This document shows positions 63,839 through 64,000 of a stretch of 64,000 nt of DNA, piece after piece; position 1 is the first letter of the stretch; every line of letters starts with the position of its first letter. Location of the stretch: positions 1-64,000 of the IMG/VR virus record IMGVR_UViG_3300013132_000048; one strand, 5' to 3'. The notes under the pieces were generated by a model. The model saw nothing but the letters and a program-made list of their open reading frames with translations, ran no database searches and was not told the DNA's origin. Source of the DNA: a virus. Both the position numbers and the translations under genes were made by a program.

Positions 63839-64000
63839 TTATTCAAATTCTGTTAATATTGGTGTTACCCTTCTTCTTCTTATTTCAAAGTCGGATTCAT
63901 CATCTATTTCATCATTTATATTAAATCTAGTTGCATTGTTAAGTGTGCCAACTGGATAAATTGGTGCTCTATTAAACCCATTAGAGTCTATTCCGGGGGC
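63839..64000 (-). CDS. Partial hypothetical protein, 5' end outside the window
   Basis: A minus-strand frame open from the right edge to TAA at 63841-63839 gives 53 C-terminal residues, including FNRAPIYPVGTLNNATRFN and an acidic-basic end (DEIDDESDFEIRRRRVTPI). It lies 25 bases upstream of the LysM-like gene in the same direction and is probably another tail or baseplate protein. No family can be named from this fragment. Confidence 0.6.
   Translation of the reverse strand, partial: APGIDSNGFNRAPIYPVGTLNNATRFNINDEIDDESDFEIRRRRVTPILTEFE

Noticed and set aside
1-64000. tRNA genes, prompted by the CCA-adding enzyme
   Set aside because: The gaps between genes are too short and no cloverleaf or TTCGA-type T-arm was seen in them; tRNAs may lie outside the window.

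Overview
The window is a 64 kb internal stretch of an AT-rich (roughly 30% GC by eye), densely coding genome of a large contractile-tailed dsDNA bacteriophage. The evidence is a long run of tail and baseplate genes, including proteins like T4 gp5, gp25, gp6 and gp53, next to a phage replication, recombination and nucleotide-metabolism set. There are almost no intergenic gaps and many ATGA or TAATG junctions. No ribosomal RNA, recognisable tRNA, CRISPR array or integrase was seen. Both ends of the window cut through minus-strand genes, so the genome continues on both sides. The host cannot be read from the sequence.

Layout. (1) 229-24566, plus strand: virion genes, namely a spike-like protein, gp25, gp6, carbohydrate-binding-like and LamG-domain proteins, a P2 gpI-like region, FN3-domain proteins and a 1420-aa protein. 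(2) 24570-32164: more tail genes (26328, 27090, 29825), interrupted by a minus-strand Vsr-like free-standing endonuclease and a plus-strand zinc-ribbon/PD-(D/E)XK endonuclease coupled to a small HExxH protein. (3) 32215-41485: DNA-processing block with a PD-(D/E)XK nuclease overlapping a RuvC-like resolvase, an adenine methyltransferase, a primase, a one-chain SbcD-SbcC (gp47-gp46) fusion, a FEN-type exonuclease and a DnaB-like helicase. (4) 41534-46570: class I ribonucleotide reductase, nrdB then nrdA; nrdA carries two LAGLIDADG inteins, each placed exactly in front of a catalytic cysteine. (5) 46589-51360: 2H phosphoesterase-like protein, amidase endolysin, small membrane protein, actin/ParM-like ATPase, HExxH protein and a lipoprotein trypsin-like protease. 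(6) 51383-59088: thyX with an HNH-bearing intein inside its signature motif, an HNH endonuclease flanked by a broken and an intact copy of one small gene, a UV-damage endonuclease, another HNH protein, a membrane HExxH protein and a CCA-adding enzyme fused to a C-terminal HxxxH domain. (7) 59089-64000, minus strand: a short family-A DNA polymerase downstream of baseplate-type genes (LysM/gp53-like and a large hub-like protein).

How the parts work together. Block 1-2 plus the right-hand minus-strand genes build a contractile tail and baseplate. Blocks 3 and 4, ThyX and the polymerase supply DNA synthesis, recombination-repair and dNTPs. Block 5 holds lysis and cell-envelope or cell-organisation functions. 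The most unusual features are the intein load in dNTP-synthesis enzymes (three inteins of two nuclease classes), four free-standing homing-type endonucleases with signs of local gene disruption, the Mre11-Rad50 type fusion, the actin-like gene beside a membrane-anchored partner candidate, and the CCA-enzyme fusion. All functional calls come from reading motifs by eye; no database search was run.
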